Shown here piece after piece: positions 11,763 to 23,502 of a DNA stretch of 64,000 nt (positions are counted from its first letter, which is position 1; each line of letters begins with the position of its first letter). A program made the translations under genes and the position numbers. The notes below the pieces were generated by a model that was not told the DNA's origin, searched no databases, and was given only the letters and a program-made list of their open reading frames with translations. Source of the stretch: Eonycteris spelaea (taxonomy: Eukaryota > Chordata > Mammalia > Chiroptera > Pteropodidae); contig PUFA01000573.1 of the NCBI GenBank assembly GCA_003508835.1, forward strand, positions 115,062 to 179,061, written 5' to 3'.

Positions 11763-12599
11763 TTAAATAAGATGTCTGGGTTCTGTTTTAGTTCTATCAT
11801 TTTATTTTCTGTTAACTTCTTATTTTCATGCCCATTAGATATTTTATGTTTTGCTTTTAGATATGTGTGTTTTTCTTTTTTATTAATTTTATATTTCTAA
11901 TTTCCTTCTGAAAAGTTGGAAAGTTTTTCATGATTACAAAGAACACCCTATTTAATACATTTAGTTAATTATAATATATTTAAACATATTTTTCTCAATT
12001 TAACATATACAAATAGTAGTTATAGAATCCTCCCACTCCAGTGTAAATAAGAAAACTTAGCACACACACACGCACACTCAGACATACACACTTCCTTCCA
12101 ACTCTCATATTTCCACTTCCAGTTTTTGTTAATTTCATTGTCACATATATTTTTGTGGTTTATAGCAATTACAGTTTGCATAGTAACCAAAATTCTCATA
12201 ATTTTTAACCTCTGTTCTACATTAAAATAAATTCAGCACATAAAAAAATAGTAAAATAGTAAAAATATAGAAAATTTGAATAGTACAATTAATGTACTTA
12301 ATTGCAGGAACATATATATAAAACCCTGTCTCCATGAGTTTTCAAACACACTATCTTCTACCCTACACACAAAATATTTGGAAAATTGAGTGTGTATAAG
12401 ATCACACAGCAGAACATTTTAAGAATTTGTATCATACAGATAATATTATAGATCCACGATGAAATGATTAAAGCCCTGTTCATTGGGAATTTAAAAACAA
12501 ATGCTAAAATTCTACTAGTCAAAGAAGATTTTATAATAAAAATTTTAAAATAATTAAAACTCTATAATAAAAATTATTCATTTGAAAACTTGTAGTGGA
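11763..12599. other. AT-rich DNA, nothing recognised
   Basis: No gene or identifiable repeat was found. A short CA-rich run occurs near 12061-12078. Confidence 0.4.
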
Positions 12600-12835
12600 C
12601 ATCTAACTTGTTATTTTAAAAATTTGTTTAAATGTGTTTGAAATATAAAGATCTGTACATATTTAATGTATACAATTCGTTGATTTGGAGACAAGTATAC
12701 ACCTGTGAATCCATCAGTACAATCAAGGCCATAAACGTATCCATCACCTCTAAAATTTCCTCCCACTCCCTTTTTAATTTTTTTTTTCTTTTGGAGTAAG
12801 AGTGCTTAAGATACAACATACCTTCTTAGTAATTT
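12600..12835 (-). mobile_element. Old L1M 3' UTR fragment, antisense
   Basis: The text acaattcgttgatttggaga through ataaacgtatccatcacctc follows the reverse complement of old L1M-type 3' UTRs (tgatatatgtatacatccgtga type), ending in a T-rich run. Confidence 0.6.
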
Positions 12836-13009
12836 TTTAAGTAAACAAGACAGAATTGTTAACTAGAGGTACTCTTAAAAATGATATTAAAATTTTTTTC
12901 AAGTTTATCGGGTACTATTTTATTGATAGGCACTGTCTAAAGGCTTAAAGAGAAGGGAGAACAATCAAAATCAAACTTCAAAACATGCAACTAGAAAAAG
13001 CAAAACCTT

Positions 13010-13140
13010 TTTCATGAAATCTGTGAAATATTTGTGAGAAATTGTAACTTTCCCAAGGTCAAATAATTATTAAATTAAAGAGATAGCATTTGGACTACAA
13101 CAATGCAGCTTTTGATTCTATGCCTTTAATGAGTATATCA
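13010..13140 (-). mobile_element. MIR fragment, antisense
   Basis: The text gtaactttcccaaggtcaaa and the following gatagcatttggactacaac correspond to the reversed MIR core (taacttgcccaaggtcacac and gagccaggattcgaaccc). Confidence 0.5.
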
Positions 13141-14099
13141 TCCTGCTTTCTGTCTTTTTCCTTCATTCTTTTCTTCATTCTTTTCTGAAAGACACTTATG
13201 AAGAAACTACCTCATGCACCTGTCTACCAATAACTTTACTTTCAGAAGAGAGTTGAGGACACTTGAGATTGTAGGGCTGAGACTATCAGGCACAGAACTG
13301 TACCAGAGCTGCCACAAATGTCATAGGTCAAGAACTACAATTGGGCTATTTTTGTTGTTCTATTTAAAAATAAAGGAAAACAATGTTTTTAAAAGTATTA
13401 AATGTGTCAACCAATTTAATACTCTATTTTAGAGCATAATTCTAGAGATTACAAAGCCCTACTTTGAATATATAATACTATGTCACAAATCAAATGGTTT
13501 GGGATTAAGTGTTTATTCACATGCCACCAGGGTTTCTGCTTCTTTAGATATATTAAGCTCAGAACATTTTCACATAGCTAAAAATCAATATTCTAAAGGG
13601 AAGACCAATTCACACCTTTAAACTATGTTTTTTACATCGCAGCTCCTTTGTTAAGCTTTTGCCACAATCAATAAGCAATGGTAATATAACCATTTTCATG
13701 TAATACGAATGTTTTAATTAATGCTGCTAAAGTAAACAAAGTGTTAAGAAACTAAGTTGAATATAATGAAAAAAAATATTTTCACTAATACTTAAAAATG
13801 ATTATATACCATATATTTTCATTGAGATATTTCTAATATTTATTGGCTAGGCATATAGTTGATAGTGGCTTACATTAGGAAAGGTAAGTTAGAGAATATG
13901 TTGTCTTATTTAATGCAGTTAATAAAAAAATACTAGATGTTGGTTGTTCAAAATTTTATATCTTGATCAGAAGTGATAATATACATAATCTCATACCAAG
14001 CACAACTCTTAAGTATAAAATTCAGGATGTTAAATACTTGTTAAATCCACATCTGCACTGTAATATCTTTATTGTTCTTTAAATTAAATCCTCTATTTA
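13141..14099. other. No gene or repeat recognised
   Basis: The stretch is AT-rich and featureless to the eye. A short open frame at 13214-13432 has no recognisable family. Confidence 0.35.
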
Positions 14100-14700
14100 C
14101 TTAAAAATGTCCTTTACATATTCCCCATGTTGTTACATATTTACAATCATAATTTAATACCTACTTTCTATACTGTAATTTACTTATTCAACTAGTTTTG
14201 GACTTGTATACTGGTTCCAATTCTTTGCTTTTGTAACAAGTATTTCCTTAGGCTTATTTCCTAAGAGTAAAATAAGTGGTCAAAATTGTATGGCTCTTGA
14301 TATGTATTGCCAATTATTTTTTTACATATTATACCAGTTTACACTGCCACCAACAAAGTTAGAGTGCACTAATTTAATCACATGCTTGTCTGATTTGAGT
14401 CAACTCAATTTTTTTTCTAATTTAATAGATGCAAATGAAAATTCATTATTATTTCAAATTGTATTGCTTTACTTACTAGTGAGGCTGAACATTTTTCCAT
14501 ATGTTTCCTTCTCTGATTTTTAAAAAATATTTTACTGACTGTTCATTAGTTTTATTCATTAGCATCTTAATTACATTTTTATCAATTAGAGTCCTTTTTT
14601 TGTTCATTATTGATGTTAATTCTTGATCTGTCACACTTGATACCAGTATATAGTTTTCTCTTTTATTTCCATTTCATATTCTGTTGAATAGATGTTTCTC
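14100..14700 (-). mobile_element. Old L1M 3' region, antisense
   Basis: Segments such as accagtttacactgccaccaac and ttactagtgaggctgaacat are the reversed L1M C-terminal/3' region. The copy is heavily decayed. Confidence 0.6.
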
Positions 14701-14957
14701 CCCTTTTTTCTCTTTTAATCTTTTCTCATCACTTCAAATTATGAAAACTTATCATCCCTCCAAACTCCAAAGAGCACATTCTATTTTCCTCTTGTTTTTT
14801 TATAGCAGGATATAATGTGCAATCTTTCATTCATTTGGACATTATGTGGATTTTATATAAAATTGTACCTAACAGATTTTTTTTGTTTTGTTTTGTTTTA
14901 TTTCCATCTTTTTTCGAACTATAACAATTAGTTGTTTGTATTTACATTGTTCAATGA

Positions 14958-17378
14958 GTTTTTTTCAATTATAGTTGGCATACAATAATTACCAGTTTCA
15001 GTTATACAACATAGTGATCAGAGATCCACAGAACTCATAAAGTGATCACCTCATTAAATCTAGTACCCCTCTAATCCCTTACATGTTTATTACAACATTA
15101 TTAGACATCTTCGCCATGCTACACTCTACATCTCCATGTCTATTTTGCAAATTTTTATTGTACTTAATCCCTTTGCCTTTTTTGACTTCCCCCTAACACC
15201 CCACCCATCTAGTAGCCCTCAAAATATTCTCTGTATCTATGAGTTTATTTCTACCTTTGTTATTGTTGCTGTTTATTTTGTTCTTTAAATTCCTCATGTA
15301 CATGAAACCATGTGATATTTGTCTTTATCTGACGCATTTCATTCAGTGCAAAAACCTCTAAGTCCCTAAAGCAAGTATTTTTCCATCCCCTTATTTTTAA
15401 TCTGTGTGTGTCTTTTAATCTGAAGTGAATCTCTTGTAGGCAGCATATGTAGGGGTCTTGTTTTCTTATCTATTCAGCCACTCTCTCTGTTTTTTTGGTT
15501 AGGACACTTAATTCTCTTCCATTTGAAATACTTGTTGATAGAAATGTAGTTATTACCATTCTCTATTCATGCTTTTGATATGTTTTTTTTCATCTTAAAG
15601 AAGTCCCTCCAACATTTCCTGTAATACTGAGTTGGTGTTGATAAATTCCTTTAGTTTATTTTTATCTGGGAAGCTCTTTATCTGTCCTTCAACTCTAAAT
15701 GATAGCTTTGCTGGATAAAGTGTCCTTGGTTGTAGGTCCTAGGCTTTCATCACGTTGAATATTTTGTGTCAAGCCCTTCTGACCTGCATAGTTTCTTTTG
15801 AGAAATCAGCTGTCAATCTTATGGGTTCTCTCTTGTAGGTAACTAACTGCTTTTTTCTTGCTGCTTTTAAGATTCTCCCTTTGTATTTAAACTTTGGAAT
15901 TGAATATGATGTGTCTCGGTGTGTGCCTCTTTGGGTTAATTCTTTGGGGGACTCTCTGAGCTTCCTGAAGTTGTACGTCTATTTCCTTCATGAGGTTAGG
16001 GAAGTTTTCCATCACTATTTTGTCAAATAGCTCTTCATTGTTTTGTTTTCCTTCAGTTACCCTTATGAAACAGATATTTTACATTCTATTGTGTCCTATA
16101 GGCTCCTTAAATTATTATTATAGTCTTGGCTTCTTTATTATTGCCATTGTGATTGAGCGTCCTTGGCTTTCCCATCTGCTATATCAGTGATTCAATCCTC
16201 TCCTTTATCCACTCTGTTGATTCCATCTGATATACTTTTCATTTCAGTTAATGTGTTCTTCATTTCTGACTGGTTCCATTTTATGATTTCTATTTCCATT
16301 TTACGTTTTTAAACTCTTTGTTAAAGTTCTCATTACATTCTTCTACATGTCCACTAAGTTCATTGAGCACCTTTATAACCAATGTTTTGAACTCTGCATC
16401 TATTACATTGCTTGACTCCATTATTCCTGGATCTCTGTTCTTTTTTCTCATGTGGTTTCTGTTTCTTTGTCTTGTTCTCATTTCATTTGCCTTTCTGTGT
16501 CTGTTTCTATGCACTAAGCAAAGCTCCAAAGTGTCTGGTCTTATTAGTGCAGCTTTGCATAATAGGTGTCCAGCGGCACAGTCCTGAGAGAAGTTTAACT
16601 GCAGGCCAAGTTTATTCCCACCCTGCACCTCTTCAGGTTCACCTGTTAAGATTCAGTAAGCAATTTACAGGTGCTATACTTATAGTTGCCTCAAGAAACC
16701 ACACCAGACCCTAGGCCAGCTGCCACCAATGTGAGTCTTAGTGATGCTCAGCAAGGAGCACAGAAATCTCCAAGGACACACCTGGATGTAGCTTGGATAG
16801 GGCCTTGAGTTAGGGGAGGTAGAGTTTCAGGGACTCTTCTGGGCAGAGCAAATTCCGTTATCCAGTCTGATGATGTGTTAGCTATGGTGGTACTGAGTCC
16901 GCACACTGGGAGTGCGGTTAGCTCAACAGAGGAACAATGGATACCACAGGCACTTCTGCCCAGGAGAGAGCCTCACCTCTGGCCCACACTCCAACACCTC
17001 AGTGTTCCTCTGTAAGTCACTGGTGCATCATACCCCATGCTTCTGACAAGGTGCTGGTTTTCAACGAAAGCAGGTCCATCACTGGGAAATTCTGCTCTTG
17101 GTCATGGCCTGTTTAAAAGGTGTCTGTAGGTGCTGGCAGCTGCTGCAGCCTCTGTTCCACTCAGCTGCTTAGGATCGGGCAGCTTTACATCTTCACCCCT
17201 TCTTACCTTCTAATGTTACAGAGTGATTACTTGTTTCTCTTCTGGTTACAAAGCTTCTGTTCATCTAGATTCCCAGTGATGTTCCTTGCTGTTTGCTCTG
17301 TGTTTCTGTCACAACTTTGATTTGGTCGCAAGAGGAATGAACAAAGCCTCTATCGTCTACGCCATTTTTTCACATCTC
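14958..17378 (-). mobile_element. Half-L1 (HAL1-like) element, deletion class 2, antisense
   Basis: Read from the left in antisense order: poly-T, 3' UTR (from caattatagttggcatacaa) to about 15365; a junction near 15366-15376 straight into the ORF2 endonuclease-start stub (ttaatctgaagtgaatctct); ORF1 about 15600-16500; then the 5' UTR to about 17378. The junction matches the one in the sense copy at 61414-62669. Most of ORF2 is missing. The 5' end (reverse complement aaaatggcgtag) resembles other L1 5' ends in the window. Confidence 0.75.
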
Positions 17379-18364
17379 CCTCTTACCACGGGCCCTGGTA
17401 ATGCAGAGAAAGGAGCCTCAACAGATTTTTTTTTAATCAAACTTTATTACCATAGACATGCCCGAGTTATTCTAATAATAATTGTTAAATAATTCTTCAT
17501 TTGTATACTATTTTTGGATGCTTGGCATAATTATATATTTAAACTTCCTATGTAAGTAGGTCAATTTTTAGTATGACACAAGTCTGTTTCACTGGAAATG
17601 TTAATATAATGATCATAGTCCAACATCTTCTATAGTAGGTTACCCCATTGCTCTAATATTTTCTGAGTTATTAAATTTTACACACTTATATTTAAGATTA
17701 AATTCAAAAAGAACATCACTGTGTTTTGGGGCAAATTTGTCAGAATTTTGTTGGTATTGTATGAGTGTGTAAATAACACAAGACAGAGTGACACGGTTTT
17801 ACAGATGATTCTTTTAGATTTTCTAGCATTCATTCAAGCTATCAACAAAAAAGAATATATTATTTTTTCTATTACAATACTTTTATGATTTATTTTTTTA
17901 AGTCTCATCACATTCTAAAAAAATTAATAAATAATGGCCATCTACAGAAAAGTGATAACTTTTTGAAATATTTGGCATATCTATGTGTGCGGTACAGATA
18001 GAGGCAGTAAAGTATCTCAATAACAGCATTATTAATATTACTCAATTAATCATTAAGTTAATATTTGAATTCCCTGCTTCCTATGTGTGGTTATTTATAG
18101 AGAGGATAACATGGATTGCTGAAATAAACATTTCAGGTAATTTCAGAAAAAGCATTTTGCATGGTTTTTTGTAATGGCAGTATTTTTTTCCTATTTTCCA
18201 GGGCTCTGGGATTTGTACAGCAAATAAGTAATATTAAGTATATCAATAATTTTTGAAAACAGTTACTCTTTGCCACATTAATGAAGTTTTAGCATCTATT
18301 ATAATTACATATCACTTTTTAAAAAACAAATAGTATGATTTATTAACAGATTTCCCTATGCTAA
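17379..18364. other. No gene or repeat recognised
   Basis: The stretch is AT-rich. Open frames at 17286-17492 and 17983-18174 show no recognisable protein family. Confidence 0.35.
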
Positions 18365-18453
18365 TAATGATAGCTACCATTAATTATATGCTCACTCTAT
18401 AGGTATTTTACAAACATTATCTCATTTAATCTTCACAATAAACCTGCTAGTTA
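18365..18453 (-). mobile_element. MIR fragment, antisense
   Basis: The text tgatagctaccattaattat and acaaacattatctcatttaatcttcacaataaacc (18410-18445) matches reversed MIR. It is cut at its right side by the MaLR provirus. Confidence 0.65.
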
Positions 18454-18458
18454 GATAT

Positions 18459-18915
18459 TAATTAGTTTCCTAGGACTTGTGTAACAAATTATTATAAACT
18501 AGGTGGCTTAAGACAAGAGAAATTTAGTCTCTTATAGTTCTGGAAGCTAGCTGTCCAAAATCAATGTGTTAGAAGAGCTACTCTCTTTTTGAAGGCTCTA
18601 AGAGATCATTTTCCTTGACGCTTTCAGATTTTCTTTTTTGTCTACAGACAACCCTTTGTGTTCTTGTCTTATAGATGCATCTCTCCAATCTCTCTTCATA
18701 TGGCCATCTGCCCTTGTGTGCCTCAGTGTTTCTTCTTTTCTATCTTTTATAAGGACACTATCATTGGATGTAGGGCTTCTTCTAAATTAAAGATAATATC
18801 ACCTTGAGATCCTTAATGTAATCACATTTACAAAGTCTATATTTCCAGGTAAGGTCACTTTCACAGGTACTGGGGCTTAGGACTCGAACATATCTTTTGG
18901 TATCCCCTATTCAAC
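18459..18915 (-). repeat. 3' LTR of the MaLR provirus
   Basis: In antisense reading it opens with taattagtttcctaggactt and ends near tatcccctattcaactaact. Its text parallels the other LTR: a ggtggcttaagac segment, a ctagctgtccaaaatcaatg segment, and gtcactttcacaggtactgg. Confidence 0.75.
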
Positions 18916-20077
18916 TAACTAAAGTTCACTCTTTGGTTCTCCAAAATTCATGTCCATCCCACAAGTGAAATGCATTCTCTCTGTCCCAACATCAAAAAAG
19001 TCTCAACCCATTACAGCATCATTTCTAACTCTAAACTCTTATCTAAATATTATCAGCTCAATAAGTTCCAAATCTCATCTTCTAAATCAGGTTATGAGTG
19101 AGACTGTATAATACAGGTTTGCCAACAACTGTCTATATTAGCCTTTTTTTTCTGCTTGAGGAATTTTCAAAGTCTAGCTGCTCTCTTTTACTTGGTTCTC
19201 GCTCTGTCCCTTTCAGTCCAAGCTGGCAATGTTTCTGCTAATACAATATTCTAAAGAACATCACAGCCTCCTGTATATGTGAAGAGTATCCACTCCATTA
19301 GACAAGATGGTTCTCCATAGATATTTGCTGAATAACCTCAACTCTATGTCTGGGTTCTGCTGAGACTGTCGATTGGATTCTTGAGTCATACATCTAATTT
19401 TCTCAGCAGAAGTTCCCCACTGCCTCACCACAGTCTTGAATTTCTCCTTAAATTATGCCTTCTAAACAATGAATCTCCCAACATTGACATTTTTTTTCCA
19501 TCTGGATAGCCTGGGAATTTCTCAAATCATCAAGTGCTGCTTTCCTTTTGGTTAATAGTGCCTTCCTCAGTATATTTCTTTCCTCTGGCATTTCTCTCTT
19601 GCATTTAAGTAGCAAGGAGAAACACTTTACTTGGAAATCTCAACTACATATCCAGGATCACCACTTACAGTTTCTGCTTTCCGCCCAAAAGTAGAACACA
19701 ATTCAATCAACTTTTTTGTCAATTTAAGACAAGGAAAATCTTTCCTTCAGTTTCCAATAATATATTCCTCATTTCCATCTGAGTCCTCACCAGAAGCACC
19801 TTTAATGCTCATCTTTCTATCAACATTTGGTCCATGGTGATATATGTATTCTTTAAGATGATGGAAGCTTTCCCTAGTTCTCCTCACTTCCTTACAAGTC
19901 TCACCAGAATAACTTTTAACATTCATATTTCTACCAACAATATCTTCAAATAAATCTATGCAATTTTTAGTATGTGCATCAAAATTCCACCAGTCTTCAC
20001 CCATTATTCAATCCCAAAACACTTCCACATTTTTAGGTATTAGTTATAGCAGCACCCTACACCTCACTACCTAAATC

Positions 20078-20526
20078 TGTACTTGTTTCCTAGATTGGCT
20101 GTAACAAACTACCTCAAACTGGTGGCTTAGAATAATAAAAGACATTTATTTTATAACAAAAGGCTAAAAGTTTGAAAGAAAGATGTTGGTAGGGCTACAC
20201 TTCTTTTAAAGGCTCTATGGGCCAATTTATTCCTTACCTTTTCCAGCTTTTGTGGGTTGCAGACAATCCTAGGCATTCCTTGCTTTATAGATGCATCACT
20301 ACAATCTCTGCTTCTGTCTTTACATGAGCTACTCCCCCCACCCTGCCCCATGTCTCTGTGTCTTCTTCTTTCCTGTCTCACATAGGGACACTGTCATTGG
20401 ACGATCTCATCTCAAGATCCTTAATTACATCTGCAAAGACCCTACTTCTAAATAACATCACATTCACAGGTACTGAAAGTTAGAACCTGAACATGTTTTT
20501 CTGAGACCATTATTCAACATATCACA
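20078..20526 (-). repeat. 5' LTR of the MaLR provirus
   Basis: It starts near cttgtttcctagattggctg and ends accattattcaacatatcaca before the gatat duplication. It aligns by eye with the 3' LTR, with many differences, as expected for an old insertion. Confidence 0.75.
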
Positions 20527-21055
20527 GATATCTACATATTACTTCTACTATATTAATAATATTTTTAACAATTTCTCCCTCTGTTTCTTTGAATAACTGA
20601 ATAGTAATGACAGTTTAATCCTCCAACCACATCTATTTATCCTTGTATTATTTTTTAATATGGCTGTTATTTGGTAAATATATGTTAATATTATATATCA
20701 TTATTATTCTCTCTTTTCTCATTATAAATATATACTTTTTATATCCTCACCAGTGTTTGCTAAAAAGTTTGCTCTTCATCTGATTGATATATATACATCC
20801 AGTAATTTTATTTGTTTTCTGAGGACTTTATTATAAAAGTATCTCAAAAGTATATTGTAATTTTTTCTAATCCGTTATGAAGAATTTTATCTTTTAATCA
20901 TAGAGGGATAGGAGTAGGATTCAGCACCATATAAATGCAACTTTATAATTTGCATGAGGTTTTCCTCTGAGCTCCTATTTTATATTTATGTGTTGGCCCA
21001 TATCTCTTTTGTAAGCAATATATCATAACTGCTTCCTTTTGTTAATAAACTTTAA

Positions 21056-21098
<43 letters not shown>

Positions 21099-21285
21099 TG
21101 TGCAATAGTGTGTGTATATATATATATATCTAACAGGAAAAAGCACAGAGGTGCAGAGGGACTCTCTTTAAACAGAGCACTGAAAGCTAATCAGACCAAA
21201 TCAGATATACATATGTGTGTGTGTATGCGTGTATATATATATATATATATATCAGATACAGAAAAAATGTTTAAATCATAAATGT
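20527..21285. other. AT-rich DNA with dinucleotide tracts
   Basis: No gene is seen. Two tracts are notable: mostly TA with TG at about 21055-21130, and TG followed by TA at about 21213-21252. The open frame at 21039-21281 exists only because of these tracts. Confidence 0.5.
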
Positions 21286-22634
21286 TCAGCAGCTTGAGTA
21301 ATTTTTACAAAGTAAACACACTCATATAACTTTCCCTGAATCAAGAAATAGAACATTACCAACACTCGAGAAGCCTACCACATACCTCCTCACAGTAAAT
21401 ACCCCTGCCTGCTTCCAAAAGAAAATCATTGATTTCTTTGCTACAGTTTGTTTGTTTGTTATTAAACTTTTTGTGTCTGATGTCTTCTTTTTGTCTGACT
21501 TGTTTCTTCAACATTGTTATATGTTGTTAAATATAGCAATAATTTTTTTTAATTTTCATTGTTGTCTAGCATTCCACTATATGAATATACCATAATGCAT
21601 TTATCTACTCTAATATTAATGAATATTTATGTCATTTTTGGTTGTACTTTTTATGAATAATGTTTCTATAAACATTCTAGTATCTCTTTTGGTGAAAATA
21701 CACAAGCATAACCTGTGTATTAAAATATATTTGATTTTTGAGGGTTGAAACTGTATCCTGTTACCTTGATAAACTCTAATTAGTTCTAGGGGTTTTTGTG
21801 TAGGTGCATAAGATTTTCTACATGGGCAATCACGTTGTCTGAAAATAGAAACAATTTTATTTGTTCCTTACCAATATGTGATGCCTTTTACTCATCTATT
21901 TGCTATATTCTGCTAAGACTTCCAGTATAAATGTGGAATAGGTGGGGTGAGTGTGAAAATCTTTGCCTTAATCCCATTTTAGCAGGAAAAAATTCAATAT
22001 TTCACTATTAAGTATGATGTTAGCTATAGGGTATTTTTAGATACACTTTGTCAAGTTGAGGAAGGACCTTCTACTCTTAAATTGCTATGTTTCTATCATG
22101 AAAGAATATTGTATATTGTCAAATGCTTTTTCAGTATATGTTTTTATTTTTAAAGCTAATTGTATGGTGAATTACATTAATTTATGAAGCTGACTTGCAT
22201 TCCCTGAAAAAACTCCACTTGATCATTATATGTGTGTGTGTGTGTGTTAATTTGTATAATTATATATAATTATTTTTACATATTTCTGGATTAGATTTGC
22301 CAATATTTTGTTGAGATTTTTTGCATCTATCTTTATGAGGGATGTTAGTCTGTCGTTTTCTTTTTTATCCTGCCTGGTTTTGTTATCAGGTTCATGATGA
22401 CTTCACAAAGTGACATGAAGACTATTCTCACCTATTCTATTTTCTGGAAGTTCTTGTATAGAATTGGTGTTATTTCTTTAAATGTTTGGTAGACTTCACA
22501 AAGGAAACCATACGGGCCTAGAGATTTTCATTTTTATTGGTTTTTAACTACTATTTCAATTACTTTAATTGTTATAAAAACAGTTCAGATTATCTACTTC
22601 ACATTAGGTGATTTTTGTTTGTTCGTAGGTGTAT
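21286..22634 (-). mobile_element. Old L1M, 3' end and ORF2 part, antisense (left piece)
   Basis: 21290-21720 follows a reversed L1M 3' region (tcaagaaatagaacattacc; ttccactatatgaatatacc). From about 21725 it becomes reversed ORF2 (attttgttgagattttttgc at about 22303). The copy continues at 23118 after an inserted LTR. Confidence 0.7.
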
Positions 22635-23117
22635 TACATTTCTTGTTTCTGTAACTGATTGCCACAAATTACATGGCTTAAAATAATATAAATCTGTTTC
22701 CTTAGTTCTGGAGGTTAAAATGTCTAACTGAGTCTCACTGGGCTCAAATCAAGGTGTTGGCTGAGCTGCACTCCTTCAAGAGACTGTAGGGGATCATTCA
22801 TCTCTTGCTTATTCCAGCTTCTGAGCTACATTCCTTGCCATATTTGGCTCAGAAGACCTTCTTCAATCTTCAAGACCAGCAGTATAGCAATTTCAAATCT
22901 CCCTCTCTGTCTCGGTCTTTACATTGCCTTTTCTTTTATAAGAAACCTTGTGCTTACATTGGGCTCAACTGGATATATAAGATAATTTCCTTATATTAAG
23001 ATTCTTAACTAAGTCACATTTGAGAAGTCCCATTTTTCCATACAAGTACCATTCACACTTTCCCGTGATTATGATCTGCAAATATTTTGGGAGGGGCAGT
23101 TTAAAGCCCACAACAGT
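22635..23117 (-). mobile_element. MLT1-like LTR nested in L1M, antisense
   Basis: The text gattgccacaaattacatgg, ctcaaatcaaggtgttggct and the terminal aaagcccacaaca are LTR landmarks in reverse. L1M ORF2 sequence is interrupted here and resumes with tttttaagaattgatcc. A target duplication is not clear. Confidence 0.65.
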
Positions 23118-23500
23118 GCTTTTTAAGAATTGATCCATTTCATCTCATCTCAGTTGTTGAATTTATATATGTGGAATTGTTTCTAGGATTCCCTTAATGT
23201 CCTTTGAATGTCTGCAGTCTGTTATTATATCCACTCTTTCATTTCTGATATTGGTCATTTTGCTTGTCTCTCTTTTTCTTTGTAAGTCTTGCTAGAGATC
23301 ATTGATTTTATTAATTGTCAAAAGGAAACAGCTTTGGTTTCATTAATTTTGGTCTTGATGGTTTTTTTTGCTTTTTAATTTCATTCATTTCTGTTGTTAT
23401 CTTTATTTCCTTAACTCTGCTTGATGTGTGGATTTTTATCCATATTTTTTCTAGTTTCTTGAAGTAAAATAGTCAATTATTGAATAGAGTCTTTCCCTCT
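23118..23500 (-). mobile_element. Old L1M ORF2, antisense (right piece)
   Basis: Reversed ORF2 text resumes (gatccatttcatctcatctc) and runs until the younger L1 poly-T at about 23503. This is the same copy as 21286-22634. Confidence 0.65.
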
Positions 23501-23502
23501 GT

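Larger units (their letters stand above)
18459..20526 (-). mobile_element. MaLR (MLT1-like) provirus with two LTRs, antisense
   Basis: Two similar LTRs in the same antisense orientation (18459-18915 and about 20078-20526) enclose about 1.16 kb of internal sequence. The element is bounded by gatat at 18454-18458 and again at 20527-20531, a perfect 5-bp target duplication. The interior near its 5' end (20000-20078, with cttccacatttttaggtatt and tagcagcacc) resembles THE1/MST-type internal sequence before the 5' LTR. A minus-strand frame at 19747-20004 is a surviving internal piece, not a complete protein. Confidence 0.8.
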
